Below, piece after piece: positions 17,785-25,594 of a stretch of DNA of 64,000 nucleotides (within the stretch, counting starts at the first letter, position 1; the number at the start of each line of letters is the position of its first letter). A program made the translations under genes and the position numbers. Under the pieces are notes generated by a model. It ran no database searches and had not been told where the DNA came from. It saw only the letters and a program-made list of their open reading frames with translations. This DNA comes from Nonomuraea roseoviolacea subsp. carminata (GTDB lineage: Bacteria > Actinomycetota > Actinomycetes > Streptosporangiales > Streptosporangiaceae): NCBI RefSeq assembly GCF_024172185.1, contig NZ_JAMZEC010000001.1, positions 6,851,001-6,915,000 of the forward strand, in the 5' to 3' direction.

Positions 17785-18732
17785 ATGACCGCCACCACCT
17801 CCGCCACCACCCGCGAGACCGGCGCCCCGAGCCGCCGGGCTCGCGGCCGGGCCGCCGCCGGCCCGCTGGTGATCCGGCGCCGCGCGCGGCGGGGCCGGCG
17901 CAGCGTCACGCTGACCGCCCTGACCACGATCATGCTGGTCTACACCCTCCTCCCGCTGGCCTGGCTGGTGATCAACGCCACCAAGACCCAGGAGGGCCTG
18001 CTCGGCTCGTTCGGCCTGTGGTTCGACGGCGACTTCGCGCTGTTCGGCAACATCGCCGGCACCTTCACCTACGGCGGGGGCATCTTCACCCGCTGGCTGC
18101 TCAACACCCTGCTGTACGTGGTCGTCGGCGCGGGCGGCGCGACGCTGCTGGCGACGATCGCGGGCTACGGGCTGGCGAAGTTCGACTTCCCCGGCAAGAA
18201 GGCCGTGTTCGCGGTCGTCATCGGCGCGGTCGCGGTGCCGGGCACGGCGCTGGCCGTCCCGACGTTCCTCATGTTCTCCACCATGGGCCTCACGAACACG
18301 CCGTGGGCGATCATCATCCCGTCGCTCATCTCGCCGTTCGGCCTCTACCTCATGTGGACGTTCGCCTCCGACGCCGTCCCCGACGAGATTCTCGAATCGG
18401 CGCGCGTGGACGGCGCCCGCGAGTTCCAGACGTTCTTCCGCATCAGCCTGCCGCTGCTGGCGCCCGGGATCGTCACGGTCCTGCTGTTCACCGTGGTCGC
18501 GACCTGGAACAACTACTTCCTTCCGTTGATCATGCTGAAGGACCCGGCCTGGTACCCGCTCACGCTCGGCCTCAACAGCTGGAACGCCCAGGCGACCACC
18601 GCCGGCGGCGAGGTCATCTTCAACCTCGTGATCACCGGATCGCTGCTCACCATCGTCCCGCTGATCGCGGCGTTCCTGCTGCTCCAGCGGTACTGGCAGT
18701 CGGGACTGGCCGCCGGAAGCGTCAAGGGCTAG
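17785..18732 (+). CDS. CUT1 sugar ABC transporter permease (MalG type)
   Basis: A 315-residue permease with an Arg-rich cytoplasmic N-terminus (first 45 residues) and six membrane helices. The EAA-type loop is ESARVDGAREFQTFFRISLPLLAPG. ATG 17785 follows the previous stop by two bases. It pairs with the upstream MalF-type subunit. Confidence 0.87.
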   Translation: MTATTSATTRETGAPSRRARGRAAAGPLVIRRRARRGRRSVTLTALTTIMLVYTLLPLAWLVINATKTQEGLLGSFGLWFDGDFALFGNIAGTFTYGGGIFTRWLLNTLLYVVVGAGGATLLATIAGYGLAKFDFPGKKAVFAVVIGAVAVPGTALAVPTFLMFSTMGLTNTPWAIIIPSLISPFGLYLMWTFASDAVPDEILESARVDGAREFQTFFRISLPLLAPGIVTVLLFTVVATWNNYFLPLIMLKDPAWYPLTLGLNSWNAQATTAGGEVIFNLVITGSLLTIVPLIAAFLLLQRYWQSGLAAGSVKG

Positions 18733-18769
18733 CCCCCACCGACCTGGCTCACCCATGAAAGGGACATCC

Positions 18770-20116
18770 ATGACGACAACCCGCCGCCACGCCCTGCTGC
18801 TGGGCGCCGCACTGTCGGTGTCGCTGCTCGCCACCGCCTGCGGCTCCTCCGGCGACACCGGATCCGGGACCGCCGCCGCCACCCGGAGCGCGTCGGCCGA
18901 CGACCTCCAGGCCGCGCTCGACGCCGGCGGCAGCATCACGGTCTGGGCGTGGGAGCCCACACTGAAGCAGGTGGTCGCCGACTTCCAGACGAAGTACCCC
19001 AAGGTCAAGGTCAACCTGGTCAACGCCGGCACCGGCAACGACCAGTACACGGCCCTGCAGAACGCGGTCAAGGCCGGCTCTGGCCTGCCCGACGTCGCCC
19101 AGATCGAGTACTACGCCCTGCCGCAGTTCGCGCTCGGCAAGGCGGTCACCGACCTGACGGCCTTCGGCGCGGACAAGCTCGACGGCACCTTCACCCCCGG
19201 CCCGTGGAACTCCGTGCACTCCGGCAGCGGCATCTACGGCCTGCCCATGGACTCCGGCCCGATGGCGCTGTTCTACAACAAGGACGTCTTCGACAAGCAC
19301 AAGATCGAGGTGCCGAAGACCTGGGAGGAGTACATCGCGGCGGCCAAGAAGCTGCACGAGGCCGACCCGAAGGCGTACATCACCAACGACGTCGGCGACG
19401 CCGGCTTCACCACCAGCATGATCTGGCAGGCCGGCGGCAAGCCGTACAAGGTGGACGGCACCAAGGTCGGCGTCGACTTCAGTGACGCGGGCACGCAGAA
19501 GTACACCGCGGCCTGGCAGCAGCTCGTCAGCGGCAAGCTCGTCGCGCCGATCGCCTCGTGGAGCGACGCCTGGTACAAGGGGCTCGGCGACGGCACCATC
19601 GCCACGCTCGTGATCGGCGCGTGGATGCCGGCCAACCTGGAGACCGGCGTCAAGGCCGGGGCCGGCAAGTGGCGGGTCGCCCCCATGCCGCAGTGGGAGA
19701 GCGGCGGCAAGGCCAGCTCCGAGAACGGCGGCAGCTCGCTGACCATCCCCGAGGGCGCCGCCAACAAGAAGCTCGCCTACGCCTTCCTCAAGTACGCCAA
19801 CGTGGACGAGGGCGTGCGGACCCGCGTGGACGGCGGCGCGTTCCCCGCGACCACCGCGCAGCTCGGCTCGCCGGAGTTCAAGGACAAGAAGTTCCCGTAC
19901 TTCGGCGACCAGCAGGTCAACCAGGTGCTCGCCGAGTCGGCGGGCCAGGTCGTCGGCGGCTGGTCCTACCTGCCGTACCAGGTCTACGCCAACAGCGTCT
20001 TCAACGACACCGTCGGCAAGGCGTACATCAGCGGCACCACGCTGCAGGACGGCCTGAAGGCGTGGCAGGACGCCACCGTCAAGTACGGCCAGGAGCAGGG
20101 TTTCAGCATGCAGTAG
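18770..20116 (+). CDS. Sugar ABC transporter substrate-binding lipoprotein
   Basis: A 448-residue family-1 solute-binding protein. The twin-Arg-like n-region TTRRH leads into a hydrophobic stretch ending in the lipobox LATAC. The mature part has the SITVWAWEPTLKQVVADFQTKYP opening typical of oligosaccharide-binding proteins. ATG 18770 is preferred over ATG 18755 because AAAGGGA sits eight bases before it. Ligand is inferred to be a beta-galactoside from shared operators with the GH42 gene. Confidence 0.88.
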   Translation: MTTTRRHALLLGAALSVSLLATACGSSGDTGSGTAAATRSASADDLQAALDAGGSITVWAWEPTLKQVVADFQTKYPKVKVNLVNAGTGNDQYTALQNAVKAGSGLPDVAQIEYYALPQFALGKAVTDLTAFGADKLDGTFTPGPWNSVHSGSGIYGLPMDSGPMALFYNKDVFDKHKIEVPKTWEEYIAAAKKLHEADPKAYITNDVGDAGFTTSMIWQAGGKPYKVDGTKVGVDFSDAGTQKYTAAWQQLVSGKLVAPIASWSDAWYKGLGDGTIATLVIGAWMPANLETGVKAGAGKWRVAPMPQWESGGKASSENGGSSLTIPEGAANKKLAYAFLKYANVDEGVRTRVDGGAFPATTAQLGSPEFKDKKFPYFGDQQVNQVLAESAGQVVGGWSYLPYQVYANSVFNDTVGKAYISGTTLQDGLKAWQDATVKYGQEQGFSMQ

Positions 20117-20141
20117 CCCGCACGCCCGCCGTGACGGCGCA

Positions 20142-20173
20142 GGCCCGGCCGGTCATGGTGATCCGGCCGGGCC
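20142..20173. terminator. Strong hairpin between convergent genes
   Basis: GGCCCGGCCGG and its exact complement form an 11-bp stem with a 10-base loop between the binding-protein stop and the convergent HAD gene. There is no T-run, as is normal for actinomycetes. It probably ends transcription from both sides. Confidence 0.75.
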
Positions 20174-20183
20174 TCGGCGCTTC

Positions 20184-20858
20184 TCAGGCGAGGGAGAGCA
20201 GGCCCGGGATGTCGGCCACGCCGGGCAGCAGGTGGGTGTGGCGGGCCGCGCCGAGGGCGGCGGCGTCCAGCCCGCCGGTGAGCACCCCGACCACGATGCC
20301 CGCGCCCGCGTTGGAGCCGGCTTCGAGGTCGCGGACCGTGTCGCCCGCCGTGAGCACCCGGCTGACGTCACGGACGCCGGTCGCCTCCATCGCCCGGAAG
20401 ATCATGTACGGCGCCGGGCGCCCGGCGGCGACGTCGTCCACGCACACGACCGCGTCGAGGAACCCGTCCCCCCAGCCGATCCGGGCCAGCAGCGCGTCGG
20501 TCACGCCCCGGTCGAAGCCGGTGGTGAGGGCCACCTTGACACCGGCGGCGCGCAACGCGGCGAGGGCCTCGGGGACACCGGGCAGAGGGGCCGGCGGCCG
20601 GTCGGCGTACGCGGCGTCCAGGCGGTCACGGAAGTCGGCGAAGACCGCGTCGACGGTGCCCCCTTCGGGCGGGCCGCCCGTCTCCCCGGTGAGCAGCGCG
20701 GTGATGGCCTCGCGCTTGTCGGCTCCCATCCAGCGCCGGATGTCCGCGGGGGTCGGGTGGCCGCCCGCGGCGCGCACGGCCTCCTCCAGCGCGATGTAGA
20801 CGGCGCCGTGCTCCTGGACGGTGGTGCCGGCGATGTCCAGAACCGCCAGTTCGATCAT
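20184..20858 (-). CDS. Phosphonatase-like HAD hydrolase (TIGR03351 type)
   Basis: A 224-residue HAD-superfamily hydrolase. Motif I is DIAGTTV (nucleophile Asp8, with Ala and Gly as in PhnX-like enzymes), motif II TTGFDRG, motif III Lys replaced region GRPAPYMIF, and motif IV AGDTVRD. The opening AVLDIAGTTVQE matches the phosphonatase-like family often encoded beside a FAD oxidoreductase of the TIGR03364 type and phosphonate transporters, exactly the context here. It probably cleaves a C-P bond of an oxidised aminophosphonate. It lies 34 bases after the GntR gene in the same operon. Confidence 0.82.
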   Translation of the reverse strand: MIELAVLDIAGTTVQEHGAVYIALEEAVRAAGGHPTPADIRRWMGADKREAITALLTGETGGPPEGGTVDAVFADFRDRLDAAYADRPPAPLPGVPEALAALRAAGVKVALTTGFDRGVTDALLARIGWGDGFLDAVVCVDDVAAGRPAPYMIFRAMEATGVRDVSRVLTAGDTVRDLEAGSNAGAGIVVGVLTGGLDAAALGAARHTHLLPGVADIPGLLSLA

Positions 20859-20892
20859 GACATGTGTCCTCAGGGGTGTCGGGTGGGGCCGC

Positions 20893-21690
20893 TCAGCCGG
20901 CCGGTGCCGGCGGATGCGGGTCGTCGCTCCGCGGGTGGGCCGGCTCCTGCGCGTTGGAGCTGCGCAGGAGCGCCGGATGGGCCTGCTGGGAGTTCTCGAT
21001 GGTGAAGGAGACGAGGTCGGGCCGGTAGCGGTCGTCGGAGTACTCGACGGGCTCGCCGGCGGAGGAGAGGGTGCGGCGGCGCTCGCGCAGCAGGGGCGCT
21101 CCGGGGGAGATCTGCAGGAGTGCGGCGTCGGTGTCGTCGGCGGTGATGGCGTCGATGACGTGGCGGGCCACGCTGAGGTCCACGCCCTGGCCGCTCAGGA
21201 AGGCGAAGACCGACCCGGAGTCGCAGTCGTGGTCGAAGAGCAGCCGGCCGACGGGCCAGACGAACGTGGTGCGCTCGATCATCGTGGGCAGCCCGTCCAG
21301 CAGCCGCAGCCGCAGGAGCTGGACGACCGGTTCCCCCTCGTCCAGGCCCAGCGCGTCGGCGGCCTCCGGCGACGCCGGCCGCCGGGCGATCTCCAGGGTG
21401 CGCTGGCCGGGCGTCCGGCCGACCCCCCTGGCCCATCGGGAGAACGACAGGAACGTCTCGAAGGGCTGGGACATCGCCTGGCTGCGCACCACCGGAGGCT
21501 TGCCGCGACCGCCGCCGACCAGCCCCTCGGCGCGCAGCGCGGCGAGTGCCTGGCGGACCGGTCCGCGGGAGGCGCCCCACTGCTCGCACAACTGCGACTC
21601 GGAGGGCACGGCCGCGCCCACCGGCAGCTCGCCGGAGACGATGCGGCGGCGCAGGTCGGCGGCGATGCGCTCGTGCAGGGGTGCGTCCAT
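20893..21690 (-). CDS. GntR/HutC-family regulator with UTRA domain
   Basis: A 265-residue regulator. The winged helix (residues 3-70: LHERIAADLRRRIVSGELPVG then SESQLCEQWGASRGPVRQAL) precedes a UTRA effector domain with ERTTFVWPV and GEPVEYSDDRYRPD motifs. ATG 21690 is chosen; a TTG at 21702 would add four residues, and neither has a clear ribosome site. It is divergent from the oxidoreductase-phnDCE operon, and the palindrome at 21840-21853 is its likely operator. HutC-type regulators such as PhnF/PhnR sense phosphonates in other bacteria (family knowledge). Confidence 0.83.
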   Translation of the reverse strand: MDAPLHERIAADLRRRIVSGELPVGAAVPSESQLCEQWGASRGPVRQALAALRAEGLVGGGRGKPPVVRSQAMSQPFETFLSFSRWARGVGRTPGQRTLEIARRPASPEAADALGLDEGEPVVQLLRLRLLDGLPTMIERTTFVWPVGRLLFDHDCDSGSVFAFLSGQGVDLSVARHVIDAITADDTDAALLQISPGAPLLRERRRTLSSAGEPVEYSDDRYRPDLVSFTIENSQQAHPALLRSSNAQEPAHPRSDDPHPPAPAG

Positions 21691-21794
21691 GCCGCTTGAC
21701 AATACAGGAGCACGAGCGCGGGCCGGAAGTGGTGATGTCCTGAAATAGCTAACTGAGCTGCGGAAATGAAGTTCCGACGAACAGGAGGTGACAG

Positions 21795-21812
21795 ATGGCC
21801 CGGCGCTCTTGA
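21795..21812 (+). other. Five-codon leader ORF behind a perfect ribosome site
   Basis: AGGAGGTGACAG stands directly in front of ATG 21795, which opens a reading frame of only five codons (Met-Ala-Arg-Arg-Ser, stop 21810-21812). This is the best ribosome site in the phosphonate island, yet the next real gene starts 33 bases after the stop with none. It may be a leader peptide, or a relic of an earlier gene start. Confidence 0.4.
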
Positions 21813-21839
21813 CGGCGGGCGGCGGCGCTGAGCACCTTA

Positions 21840-21853
21840 CTTGTCATGACAAG
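21840..21853 (+). promoter_or_regulatory. Palindromic operator over the oxidoreductase start codon
   Basis: CTTGTCATGACAAG is a perfect 14-bp palindrome, and the ATG of the oxidoreductase (21846) is its centre. A half site TTGACAA lies beside the GntR start at 21695-21701. A dimeric GntR protein could repress both divergent units from here. Confidence 0.6.
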
Positions 21854-22979
21854 TCATCCGCCGCGGACCCAGACACTCGACTCCGCCGACCTCGTCATCG
21901 TCGGCGCGGGCATCGTGGGTCTCGCCCACGCCGTGGACGCGGTGCGCCGCGGCTTGTCCGTCGCCGTCGTCGAACGCGACGAACGGGCCACCGGCGCCTC
22001 GGTGCGCAACTTCGGGCACGGCTGCTTCACGGTCCAGGACGGCGACGCCCTCCGCTACGCCACGGCCGCCCGGACCGCCTGGCTGCGCCTGGCCAAGGAG
22101 GCCGGGTTCTGGCTGCGCGACGGTGGCACCGTCGTCGTCGCGCGGGCCGAGGACGAGTACGCGGTGCTGGAGGAGTTCCACGCCGCCCGCGGCGACCAGG
22201 TGGTGCTGCTGGACCCGGCCGAGGTGGCCGCCAGAGTGCCCACCGGGCCGGGCGTGACCGGCGGCGCCTGGCTGCCGATGGACGTGCGCGTCGACCCTCG
22301 CGAGGCCGCCCACGCGATCGCCGGCTGGCTGGCGACCCGGGGCGTCCGGTTCCACTGGGGCACCATGGCGCACACCGTCGAGCCGGAGCTGGTGCGCACC
22401 AGCCGGGGACCGATCCGGGCCGGGCGGGTGGTGATGGCCGTGGGACACGACGTGGACCGCCACTTCCCGGAGCTGGCGGAACAGGCCGCGGTGCGCCGCT
22501 GCGCCCTGCACATGCTGCGCGTCGGCGACCCGCACGGCCGCGCGGTGGACCCCGCGGTGCTCACCGGCTTCTCGCTCCTGCGCTACGACGGCTTCGCCGC
22601 CTGCCCCACCCTGCCGGCGCTGCGCGCGCGGCTGGAGGCGGACCACCCGGCCCTGCTCGCCGCCGGGCTGAACCTGATGTTCACCCAGCGCCCGGACGGC
22701 GATCTGGTCATCGGCGACACCCACGCCTACGCCGCCACCCTCGACCCGTTCAACGCCGACGAGCTCGACCGGCACGTCCTCGCCGAGACCGGACGCCTGC
22801 TCGGCGTCGACCGCCTGACCGTGCGCGAGCGCTGGCGCGGCGTGTACGCCTCGGCCGGGCGGCCGTTCCTGGTCGCCACGCCCATGTCCGGCGTCCGGGT
22901 GGTCTCCGTCACCTCCGGCATCGGGATGACCACCGCGCTCGGCCTGGCCCCCGAGGTCCTCGACGACCTGCTGGCCTGA
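21846..22979 (+). CDS. FAD-dependent oxidoreductase of aminophosphonate catabolism (TIGR03364 type)
   Basis: A 377-residue DAO-family flavoprotein. The FAD-binding Rossmann motif is VIVGAGIVGLAHAVDAVRRG (residues 19-38), followed by GASVRNFGHG, which is typical of this subfamily, and a C-terminal SVTSGIGMTTALGLAPE. The family is proposed to oxidise an aminophosphonate to an aldehyde that the phosphonatase-like HAD enzyme then cleaves. Both partners and a phosphonate transporter are here. The ATG lies inside the operator palindrome and has no ribosome site, so a leaderless transcript is possible. Confidence 0.83.
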   Translation: MTSHPPRTQTLDSADLVIVGAGIVGLAHAVDAVRRGLSVAVVERDERATGASVRNFGHGCFTVQDGDALRYATAARTAWLRLAKEAGFWLRDGGTVVVARAEDEYAVLEEFHAARGDQVVLLDPAEVAARVPTGPGVTGGAWLPMDVRVDPREAAHAIAGWLATRGVRFHWGTMAHTVEPELVRTSRGPIRAGRVVMAVGHDVDRHFPELAEQAAVRRCALHMLRVGDPHGRAVDPAVLTGFSLLRYDGFAACPTLPALRARLEADHPALLAAGLNLMFTQRPDGDLVIGDTHAYAATLDPFNADELDRHVLAETGRLLGVDRLTVRERWRGVYASAGRPFLVATPMSGVRVVSVTSGIGMTTALGLAPEVLDDLLA

Positions 22980-23019
22980 CCCCGGCCCGCGACCACGACC
23001 CTCAGGAAGAGAGAACCCC

Positions 23020-23931
23020 ATGCGTACACGACGTCTTCCGGCCGCCGTGGCGGCGGCCTCGGCCCTGCTCGTGCTCCTGTCCGGCTGCGGCGGCGCCGGA
23101 GCGTCCGGCGCGGCCGGTGCGACCTGTCCCGGCGGCAGGGTCCGTTTCGGCATCGAGCCGTACGAGGACCCGGCCAAGCTCAAGCCCGCCTACGACGTCC
23201 TCGCCGCCGCGTTGCAGCGCAAGCTCGACTGCCCGGTGGAGCTGAAGATCGTGGACGACTACGCGGCCGAGGTGCTCGCGATGCGCAACGGCCAGCTCGA
23301 ACTGGCCCAGTTCGGGCCGCTCGGCTACGTGTTCGCCAGCCGGATGGCCGACGCGCGGGCCGTCGCCTCGTTCGCCGACGCGAAGGGCGCCCTGACCAGC
23401 TACACCGGCGGCATCTGGGTGCCGGCGACGTCGCCGATCACCTCGGTCAAGGACCTCGCCGGGAAGTCCCTCGCGCTGTCCAGCCCCGGCTCGGCCTCCG
23501 GCGACGCCCTGCCCCGCTACGCGCTCAAGACCGCGGGCCTCGCCGAGTCCAGCGTGCGGATCGACTACGCGGGCGGGCATCCCGAGGCGCTGCTCGCCCT
23601 GGTCAACGGCAAGGCCGACGCCGCCGAGATCAACAGCCAGCAGCTCGCGACCGCGCGGGCCGCCGGCACCTTCGACGCCTCCAAGTACCGCCAGATCTGG
23701 AGATCCGAGCCGGTCCCGAACGACCCGATCACCGTGCACGGCAAGCTCGACCCGCGCTTCCGCGAAGCGGTCACCAAGGCGCTGCTCGACCTGGACGCCG
23801 CCGACGTCGCCAAGGTCGGCGCCTTCCTCGACGTCGATCCGCCCGGTCCGCTGGTCGCCGTGACCACGGAGACCTACAAGCCGCTGTTCGACCTCGCCAC
23901 CGCGCTCGGCCTGACCGAGAAGGACGTCTGA
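23020..23931 (+). CDS. phnD: Phosphonate ABC transporter substrate-binding lipoprotein
   Basis: A 303-residue PhnD-family binding protein. The signal peptide ends at the lipobox LLSGC (Cys24). The mature part has VRFGIEPYEDPAKLKPAYDVLAA, LAQFGPLGYVFA and SPGSASGDALPRYAL, all characteristic of phosphite/phosphonate binding proteins (PF12974). The start has a GGAAGAGAG site. It is followed by phnC with a two-base gap. Confidence 0.86.
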   Translation: MRTRRLPAAVAAASALLVLLSGCGGAGASGAAGATCPGGRVRFGIEPYEDPAKLKPAYDVLAAALQRKLDCPVELKIVDDYAAEVLAMRNGQLELAQFGPLGYVFASRMADARAVASFADAKGALTSYTGGIWVPATSPITSVKDLAGKSLALSSPGSASGDALPRYALKTAGLAESSVRIDYAGGHPEALLALVNGKADAAEINSQQLATARAAGTFDASKYRQIWRSEPVPNDPITVHGKLDPRFREAVTKALLDLDAADVAKVGAFLDVDPPGPLVAVTTETYKPLFDLATALGLTEKDV

Positions 23932-23933
23932 CG

Positions 23934-24767
23934 ATGACGCCCACCGGGGAGGTCCGGCACGTGGAACCGCCCGCCGCCCCCTCCATGGACGGGGCGGGCG
24001 TCGCGCTCGCGGTCCGGGGGCTGCGCAAGTCGTTCGCCGGCCGGACGGTGCTGGACGGGCTGGACCTGCGGCTCCGGTCCGGGGAGTTCCTGGCGCTGCT
24101 CGGCGCCAACGGCTGCGGCAAGTCCACCGCGCTGCGCTGCGTCGTCGGGCTGGAGACGCCCGACGGCGGCATGATCCACATCCACGGCCGCGAGGCCGGC
24201 GCGGCGCGGGACGCCGAGTCGGCACGGCTGCGCCGGCGGACCGCCATGGTCTTCCAGCAGGTCCACCTCGTGCGCCGCCGCAGCGTGCTCGACAACGTCT
24301 GCGCCGGGGCGCTCGGCCGGCTGCCGTTGCGCCACTCGCTCACGCCGCTGCTGTTCCCCCGCGAGCTGCGGGAGGAGGCCATGGCCTGTCTGGACCGGGT
24401 CGGCCTGGCCGCCCGCGCGGCCGAACCCGCCGGGCGCCTGTCCGGCGGGCAGCAGCAACGGGTCGCGATCGCCCGCGCCCTGTGCCAGCGGGCGAGCATC
24501 GTCCTCGCGGACGAGCCGGTGTCCGCCCTCGACCCGGTGGCCGCCGACCAGGTGGTCGGCCTGCTGGCCGAACTCGCCCGTGAGCAGAGGCTCGCCGTCG
24601 CCGCCGTGCTCCACCAGCCTTCCCTCGCCCGCCGGCACGCCGACCGCGTCGTCGGCCTGCTGGACGGGCGGGTCGCCGTCGACGCCCCCGCCGGGGCCCT
24701 CACCGAAGCGGACCTGGCGGCCCTCTACGCCGCCGACCGCCGACCCGCCGAGCAGGAGCACCGCTGA
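23934..24767 (+). CDS. phnC: Phosphonate ABC transporter ATP-binding protein
   Basis: A 277-residue ABC ATPase. Walker A is LGANGCGKST, Q-loop MVFQQVHLVRRRSVLDN, signature LSGGQQQRVAIARAL, Walker B ILADEPVSALDP, and the switch His is in VLHQPSLA. The QVHLVRRRSVLDNV segment is typical of PhnC. It drives uptake together with PhnD and PhnE and is the only ABC importer in the window with its own ATPase. Confidence 0.88.
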   Translation: MTPTGEVRHVEPPAAPSMDGAGVALAVRGLRKSFAGRTVLDGLDLRLRSGEFLALLGANGCGKSTALRCVVGLETPDGGMIHIHGREAGAARDAESARLRRRTAMVFQQVHLVRRRSVLDNVCAGALGRLPLRHSLTPLLFPRELREEAMACLDRVGLAARAAEPAGRLSGGQQQRVAIARALCQRASIVLADEPVSALDPVAADQVVGLLAELAREQRLAVAAVLHQPSLARRHADRVVGLLDGRVAVDAPAGALTEADLAALYAADRRPAEQEHR

Positions 24768-24769
24768 GC

Positions 24770-25585
24770 ATGGACGTCCGCACCCCGAGCCGCCCCCTCG
24801 CCCCGCCACGGCGACCCCGGCCGTCAGCGGCGACCGGCGTCGTCGTCACGGTCCTGGTGGCCGCGCACGTGCTGGCCTGGCAGGGCACGGAGTTCTCCCC
24901 GGCGGCGCTCGTGGAGGGCTGGCGCGGAATGGCCGACTTCCTCGGCCAGGCCCTCCCGCCGGACCTGTCGTGGTCGCGGGTGCTCTCTCCCGGCATCCGC
25001 GCCGCCCTCGTCACGCTCGCCATCGGGCTGCTCGGCACCACGCTGTCCGTGCCCTTCGCGCTCGGGCTCGCGCTGCTCGCGGCGCGGACGACGACGCCGG
25101 ACCGGTGGGCCTACCAGGCCGGACGGTCGATCCTGTCGTTCCTGCGGGCGGTGCCCGACGTCGTCTTCGCGCTGGTGTTCGTCACCGCCGTGGGGCTGGG
25201 CCCGTTCGCCGGCGTGCTCGCGCTGATCTTCCACAACACGGGGGTGATGGGCAAGCTGTGGGCGGAGGCGATGGAGGAGATCGACCTCGGTCCGCGCGAC
25301 GCCCTGCGCACCAACGGCGCCTCCGGGCTCCAGGTCGCCCTGCACGCCGTGCTCCCGGCGGTGGTGCCGCAGTTCGTGGGCCTGCTGCTCTACCGGTTCG
25401 ACGTCAACGTGCGCTCGTCCCTGGTGCTCGGACTCGTCGGCGCGGGCGGCATCGGCTTCCTCGTCAACCAGTCGATCAAGCTCTTCCGGTTCGACGAGAT
25501 GGTCACCCACCTCATGGTGGTGATGGCGCTCGTCGTCGCGGTCGACCAGCTCTCGGCGTTCGTGCGCCGCCGGATCGGCGCCTGA
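24770..25585 (+). CDS. phnE: Phosphonate ABC transporter permease
   Basis: A 271-residue permease with about six hydrophobic segments. The loop SGLQVALHAVLPAVVPQFVGLLLYRFDVNVRSS and SLVLGLVGAGGIGFLVNQSIK are PhnE-family hallmarks. It begins two bases after phnC and ends nine bases before the convergent GH42 gene. Confidence 0.87.
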   Translation: MDVRTPSRPLAPPRRPRPSAATGVVVTVLVAAHVLAWQGTEFSPAALVEGWRGMADFLGQALPPDLSWSRVLSPGIRAALVTLAIGLLGTTLSVPFALGLALLAARTTTPDRWAYQAGRSILSFLRAVPDVVFALVFVTAVGLGPFAGVLALIFHNTGVMGKLWAEAMEEIDLGPRDALRTNGASGLQVALHAVLPAVVPQFVGLLLYRFDVNVRSSLVLGLVGAGGIGFLVNQSIKLFRFDEMVTHLMVVMALVVAVDQLSAFVRRRIGA

Positions 25586-25594
25586 CCCGGCTGG

